Assembly (NCBI GenBank): GCA_947631205.1
Contig: CANRKL010000010.1
Span: 1-32,602, forward strand
Length of the DNA stretch: 32,602 bases
Source of the DNA: an uncultured Bacilli bacterium
GTDB lineage: Bacteria; Bacillota_I; Bacilli_A; RF39; UBA660
Direction: 5' to 3'
Below, in pieces: positions 29,898 to 32,602 of this stretch. How positions within the stretch are numbered: the stretch's first letter is position 1; the number at the start of each line of letters is the position of its first letter. The position numbers and the translations under genes are program-made. A model generated the notes under the pieces. The model was given only the letters and a program-made list of their open reading frames with translations. It did not search any database and was not told the origin of the DNA.

Positions 29898-31262
29898 TTA
29901 ATTAACTCCTTCTAACACAAAGGGATTGCTTTGGCTTCCATAATTGCTTGCAGAATTTGGCTTTATTTTTATATTACTTTTTAAATAGGCTACTGGAAAG
30001 ATATTATCTGTACTAAAAGCAGCAAAATGAGAAATATCTACACTAATATTAAATACTTGAGTAGCACTCCCACTATAAGGTGTTGATATCATACTCCATT
30101 TACTATATTTAGACATTAGCCAAAGCCAATCATCACTATAGCATTCATATGGACTATTACGCCATTTATATATGCTTGTTGCTAAACATGAGTCTCTAAC
30201 ATTAAACTTATTTCCAACGGCATATCCATAGTCAGATGGGTACATCAATCCTATATAGCCATCCCATGTAGTATGCCTTTCTACTTTATCATTGCAATAA
30301 TTTCCACTGCTACAAAACGCCTTTCCATGATTCTCACTTCTTTCTCCTTTATAGAAGGCCTTCGCATTATATTTTATATCATCATTATATGTACTACTAC
30401 TAGTACAATCATCTGGTAATGTCCCTGTATTCCATCTTACTTTGGCTATCTTATCTTTGGCAGTTGAACTTAATCCTGTACTACTAAAATCACAAGTTAT
30501 TTTTGAATCATTTTTATTATTATAACATTGTCCGCTCTCCATATTCCAATACAAACTATTTCCAAATTCACTATCTTTTATATATATATCTTCTGGATTT
30601 AATAATTTCATTATGTCAGCCTCACTCCATTCATTAACCCCAGTACCATCATTAACTGCACTTGTTGATGTGTCCCAACTCCATTCTCCTATGCTATCTG
30701 CTCTTATTATTTTGACTAAATTTTCTCCTATACTTTCAGTTTTATTATCACCTACAACTGTCATATTATTCATAACCCCTATTATTCTCCATAAGATTGG
30801 CTTATTTGTGCTATCTCTATCTCCTATATCTATGTAATTATTTGGATTTTCGCCTATATATCTTATATTAACATCATTAGTATCATCATAAGCTAAATTT
30901 GTTGTATCTTTATCGGCTAATCTTCCAAAATAATCATTAGCTAAATTAGGTGCAAAATATAAATTGCATTTTGTTTTATTTTTTGACATATTTCTTACTA
31001 TTGGTGCCCAATTTTGATAATTCCATTCAACACTGGCTCCATTATTACATTCAGCGTGTTCAAATCCTAAGCCTTCTTCATTCCCTTTCCCTGGCATCTC
31101 AGTTAATTGTTGGCTTCCATTATAGAATGCTAAATAAATATCATCTTTAATATTATTATTTTGAGGTACTTTAAATATCTTAAACCCACTAATAATCTCA
31201 ATTAATAATGTAAATAATATTATAATTATCAAAATTTTTTCTTTATTTATACATTTTTTCAT
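29898..31262 (-). CDS. Paralogue D2: family member without polyG tract
   Basis: MKKCINKEKILIIIILFTLLIEIISGFKIFKVPQNN N-terminus near-identical to B2; same family motifs; NPFVLEGVN. Confidence 0.8.
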   Translation of the reverse strand: MKKCINKEKILIIIILFTLLIEIISGFKIFKVPQNNNIKDDIYLAFYNGSQQLTEMPGKGNEEGLGFEHAECNNGASVEWNYQNWAPIVRNMSKNKTKCNLYFAPNLANDYFGRLADKDTTNLAYDDTNDVNIRYIGENPNNYIDIGDRDSTNKPILWRIIGVMNNMTVVGDNKTESIGENLVKIIRADSIGEWSWDTSTSAVNDGTGVNEWSEADIMKLLNPEDIYIKDSEFGNSLYWNMESGQCYNNKNDSKITCDFSSTGLSSTAKDKIAKVRWNTGTLPDDCTSSSTYNDDIKYNAKAFYKGERSENHGKAFCSSGNYCNDKVERHTTWDGYIGLMYPSDYGYAVGNKFNVRDSCLATSIYKWRNSPYECYSDDWLWLMSKYSKWSMISTPYSGSATQVFNISVDISHFAAFSTDNIFPVAYLKSNIKIKPNSASNYGSQSNPFVLEGVN

Positions 31263-31270
31263 TTCTTACC

Positions 31271-32602
31271 TCAACTTTCTAATACAAAAGGATTACTTGA
31301 ACTTCCATAATCACTTGCAGAATTCTTTTTTATTTTAACAGAAAACTTCAAATAGGCAGCAGGACGAACAGCAAGTTTATTGTAACCAGAATATTTTTTT
31401 ATGCCACCGTCAGAATCCACTTCGAACACATTGTAAGCATATAACGAATCAGGGACAGGTGTTATCGTCCATTGGTCATTATAGTCTAATCTTAACCAAT
31501 CATTACTTTTACAATCCGGGCTACTATCATACCAGCTATATATGCTTCTTTTTAAACATTCTGTTCTTACATCTCCTCCTACTGCATACCCATAGTCTGA
31601 CGGATACATCAGGCCTATATATCCGTCCCATATTGCTTGCCTTTCTACTGAGTCAGTACATCCACTTTTTCCACTGCTTGTACATAACTCTTTTCCATTA
31701 TTACTACTTCGTTCTCCTTCATACATATAACTTGCTATGGTTTTACTTTCAGCACTAGAATAAACAAAATCATCTTTAACTGTTCCAGTATTCCATCTTA
31801 CTTTGACTAATTTATCTTTGACACCCTCCGTGAGTCCTGTACTGCTAAAATTACATGTTGTTTTAGCATCATATTCGCCATTGTAACATTGTCCACTTGT
31901 TTTATTCCAATATGCCCCAGAGTTTAAAGTAGTCATTATATCTGCTTGACTCCATTCATTTACTCCAAATCCTGAGTTTATACTGTATTCTGATGAGTCC
32001 CAACTATATGTCCCTATGTTTCTATCTCTAATGATTTTCACTAAAGATTCTCCAGTACTCTTACTTCCATCTTCACCAACAACTGTCATATTATTCATAA
32101 CTCCGATGATTCGCCATAAAATTGGTTCTCCATCTGAATCTCTATCTCCTATATCTATGTAATTATTCACTGTTTTCCCAATATATCTTAAATTACCATC
32201 ATCGGTATCATCATAAGCTAAGTTAATAGTATCTTTATCAGCTATGTCATAAATTGTATCACTAACAACTTTTTCTCGAAAATAAACTTTACATTTTGTT
32301 TTACTTTCTTTTAAATTAATTACCATAGGTGACCATTTATCTCTAATCCATGAAATACTGGCTCCTTTGTCACATTCAGCGCGTTCAAAACCTAAATTAT
32401 CCGGATTATCTTTAGGAGGCATAGTATCTAATACAGTATCTCCCTTGTAAAATGTAAAAAAGACATCGCCACTACCTTCATAGTTTACTGTCCCTTCCAT
32501 GACTTTGAAACTGACACTCTCTTGGTAGTTGGCATAACTTCTATTTATTAAATACCCCCCCCCCAAGCAACATTGCACTTAGGGCTACCGCAAAAGTCAT
32601 AA
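31271..32602 (-). CDS. Copy D1: phase-variable paralogue, OFF at G10; 5' end runs off the window
   Basis: ..LMTFAVALSAMLL then G10 (32555-32564); G9 restores GGGYLINRSYANYQESVSFKVMEGTVNYEG; body ORF as in track. Confidence 0.75.
32555..32564 (-). repeat. G10 homopolymer (copy D1 switch)
   Basis: ttaaataccccccccccaagc, 10 C counted. Confidence 0.93.

Noticed and set aside
24096-31758. Several short + strand ORFs (24096, 24491, 27683, 27696, 28213, 30613, 30950, 31459)
   Set aside because: All antisense to paralogous family genes at equivalent positions; recur only because the sense genes are homologous.
32565-32578. GTG start giving MQCCLGGGYLINR in copy D1 (in frame with G10)
   Set aside because: No SD-like sequence seen; lies inside the conserved MTFAVAL leader in a different frame, and the equivalent frame is blocked by TAA in the other copies.
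1-32602. CRISPR array
   Set aside because: No regularly spaced short repeats with unique spacers; repeats present are paralogous genes, terminators and collagen triplets.
1-32602. DGR reverse transcriptase or template repeat within the window
   Set aside because: No ORF with RT motifs and no intergenic copy of the variable segment was seen; the DGR idea therefore remains only a hypothesis about remote elements.

Overview
32.6 kb window from a low-GC, probably spore-forming Bacillota-like genome. Almost all genes are on the minus strand. Recognisable content: tRNA-Cys(GCA), a two-LysM protein, a decayed HExxH metallopeptidase, a PH-like protein, a Cys-rich repeat membrane protein, a collagen-like GPT-repeat protein next to a CotE-type spore coat protein, a HIT protein, a tandem M16 peptidase pair (YmfF/YmfH-like), an XRE regulator plus ImmA/IrrE-Fic fusion, a two-subunit ABC exporter, an AAA/DUF4143 ATPase and a phosphoketolase. 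The most interesting part is a family of seven paralogous secreted Cys-containing proteins: one isolated copy at 4.7-6.1 kb and six in tandem at 23.8-32.6 kb. Four of the seven carry a G10 homopolymer (C10 on the + strand) inside the signal-peptide codons. G9 would join the conserved start (MRIDKYKEKNNKKKLMTFAVALGV...) to the downstream ORF. G10 gives '...GGGVFNK*' and G11 gives '...GGGGI*'. All four read as OFF here, which looks like a multi-locus slipped-strand phase-variation system. The tandem copies form three two-gene cassettes (polyG gene followed ~8-11 nt later by a paralogue without the tract). All paralogues share conserved flanks around a hypervariable ~35-aa C-terminal segment ending in a 'VRPAAYLK'-type motif, reminiscent of C-type-lectin-like/DGR variable regions, but no reverse transcriptase or template repeat is visible. 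A 300-bp TIR/TSD mobile-element remnant sits between two cassettes, and a paralogous intergenic region provides its 'empty site'. All calls come from reading the sequence and the supplied ORF track; no database search was run.
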